A program made the position numbers and the translations under genes. From Planctomycetota bacterium (lineage in GTDB: Bacteria > Planctomycetota > MHYJ01 > WSZJ01 > JACPWG01): DNA of 64,000 nt. The notes beneath the pieces are model-generated. The model did no database searches, was not told the origin of the DNA, and saw only the letters and a list, made by a program, of their open reading frames with translations. Of the stretch, positions 62,972 through 64,000 are shown in pieces; positions within the stretch are counted from its first letter, which is position 1, and every line of letters begins with the position of its first letter. The stretch spans positions 100,537-164,536 of the forward strand of contig JACPWG010000142.1 in the NCBI GenBank assembly GCA_016197205.1, in the 5' to 3' direction.

Positions 62972-63709
62972 TCATCGACTGCGCCCCTTGGTGCGCCGGA
63001 AGCGCGGACGATTCGCATCGAAGTCCGGCTGCGGCACGAAGACGTCAAGCGGGAGATCCCGTCTTCGCGCCTGCATGCGCCAGACGACGAGCCCCTTCTG
63101 CCTCGCCTGGATCTCTCGGCGCGTGCGGCCTAAGGGCGCGTCGGGCCAGGGGCCGGGGAGCACGTCAGGCTCAAAGTATTTGCCGGCGGCGCGCAGCAGG
63201 TACTGCCAGTACGCGCGATTGTCGGTTTGCAGGACGAGGAGTCCGCCGCGCCGCACGACCGTCCAGGCGCGCTCGAGGAACGGGGGCGTGAGCAGACGGC
63301 GGGCGCTCGCGTCGGGCTCGTAGTAGGGCTGGGGGTGGTACACGTGGACTTCGTCGACGGAGTCCGCGCCGAGCCGGTCGCACATCCACTCGCCGGCATC
63401 GCCGACGACGAAGCGGACGTTCGGAAGTCCGCGCCGATTGGCGCGCTGGGCCGCGTAGTCCACCGCGACTTGCACGAGGTCGATGCCGAGGTGGTCGCAG
63501 TGCGGCCGTGCGAGCGCGGAGGCGATCAGGAAACGGCCGTTGCCGCACCCGAGGTCGACCACCCGCGGGGCCGCGCGCCCAAAGACCCGCTCCCAATCGA
63601 ACGGCCCGCCGGCGACGCGCAGCCCGGTCCTCGTCCACTGCTCGCGCGGGAGGATGCGTCCGGGAAAAGGCACCCCGAACTCGCACTCGATGTCGCGCGA
63701 CCTGTCCAC
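62972..63709 (-). CDS. tRNA (guanine-N7)-methyltransferase-like protein (TrmB family)
   Basis: 245 aa class I SAM methyltransferase. VVDLGCGNGRFLIASALARP is motif I, HLGIDLVQVAVDYA motif II and NVRFVVGDAGEWM motif III. The catalytic stretch reads VHVYHPQPYYEPD, close to but not identical with the FPDPWPK-H of TrmB. The C-terminus is unusually basic. GTG 63709 is preceded by GGAAGG. Expected to methylate G46 of tRNA, with some doubt because of the variant motif. Confidence 0.8.
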   Translation of the reverse strand: MDRSRDIECEFGVPFPGRILPREQWTRTGLRVAGGPFDWERVFGRAAPRVVDLGCGNGRFLIASALARPHCDHLGIDLVQVAVDYAAQRANRRGLPNVRFVVGDAGEWMCDRLGADSVDEVHVYHPQPYYEPDASARRLLTPPFLERAWTVVRRGGLLVLQTDNRAYWQYLLRAAGKYFEPDVLPGPWPDAPLGRTRREIQARQKGLVVWRMQARRRDLPLDVFVPQPDFDANRPRFRRTKGRSR

Positions 63710-63765
63710 GCTGTTTCCTTCCGATCGGCCGGCGTCCGAGTTACGCGGCGCCGAGGCTCCCAGAC

Positions 63766-64000
63766 TCAGGCTCCGCCCAAGTCGCGGTACCAGATGAGCA
63801 TGACCTTGTCTGCGAGGGCCGGGACGCCCTCATAGGCGTGGAACTGCACCTGCCCGAGTCGGCAGCCCTGTCGGCGGTAGAACTTGCAGGCGCCGACGTT
63901 GTTATTCTGGGTCTCGGCCTTCAGCCGGCGGCAGCCCTTGGCGGTGGACCAACGCACCGCCTCCCGAAAGAGCGCCGAGCCCACGCCTCGCGCCTGCCAG
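63766..64000 (-). CDS. GNAT acetyltransferase, C-terminal part
   Basis: The gene is cut by the window edge; its 3' 78 codons remain. WQARGVGSALFREAVRWSTA is motif A (Q/R-x-x-G-x-G/A) of GNAT enzymes, and ETQNNNVGACKFYRRQGCRL is motif B. The end of the protein (VMLIWYRDLGGA) is typical. A GTG at 63984 could look like a start, but the motif continues upstream of it, so it is internal. Acceptor substrate unknown. Confidence 0.85.
   Translation of the reverse strand, partial: WQARGVGSALFREAVRWSTAKGCRRLKAETQNNNVGACKFYRRQGCRLGQVQFHAYEGVPALADKVMLIWYRDLGGA

Overview
High-GC bacterial chromosome segment of 64 kb with dense protein coding. Several traits together suggest a Planctomycetota-like or related deep bacterial lineage: eukaryotic-type Ser/Thr kinases with N-terminal zinc ribbons or long Pro/Ala linkers, a 'CxCGQKL' zinc-ribbon membrane protein, a redoxin/copper-monooxygenase fusion, an ECF sigma/FecR pair, and many dispersed intergenic repeats. 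This is inference from gene style; no rRNA or marker phylogeny is available in the window.

Layout. 1-5.8 kb: start of a secreted protein, an alanyl-tRNA editing protein, an operon of an NHLRC2-like thioredoxin/NHL protein with a DUF971 protein, tRNA-Ser(GCT), and a zinc-ribbon membrane protein. 6.08-17.19 kb: an integrated genetic element of about 11.1 kb, bounded by an exact 65-bp repeat of the 3' part of tRNA-Ser(TGA). All its genes face left: tyrosine integrase, ORF6N protein, HTH/zinc-finger protein, unknown protein, HTH protein, PD-(D/E)XK-like nuclease, two related small proteins, a 1427-aa primase-helicase, a small HTH protein and an unknown protein ending in an HTH. No capsid, terminase large subunit or relaxase was seen, so it looks like an autonomous replicon, IME or phage satellite.

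17.4-30.2 kb: bifunctional nuclease, two Ser/Thr kinases flanking an unknown protein, a giant M1-M28 peptidase lipoprotein, a methyltransferase-like protein and a CAP-domain protein. 30.4-32.8 kb: thiS, thiG (separated by repeat DNA) and a sugar-nucleotide transferase. 33-38.6 kb: sulfatase-fold membrane enzyme, tRNA-Val, lipoprotein, ACT-domain protein, and an HATPase-STAS regulator whose 3' end overlaps an antisense cytochrome-c-like fragment.

38.7-44.2 kb: PilT-type ATPase, M48 metalloprotease and an NYN-domain RNA-associated protein. 45-56.4 kb: ECF sigma factor plus a FecR protein with three repeated domains, a TPR/pseudokinase giant, two prepilin-like proteins, a PilX-like protein and a HEAT-repeat protein. 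56.4-64 kb: SDR, MDR oxidoreductase, CstA transporter, redoxin/cytochrome/copper-monooxygenase fusion, TrmB-like methyltransferase and a partial GNAT.

The intergenic DNA is unusually rich in repeats: four copies of a 240-bp family, twin 173-bp palindromic units, three copies of a 26-bp unit, a 239-bp unit with terminal inverted repeats, and GC-rich REP-like palindromes. Four transcription units share a promoter of the form TTGAC-N-(18)-TANNAT.
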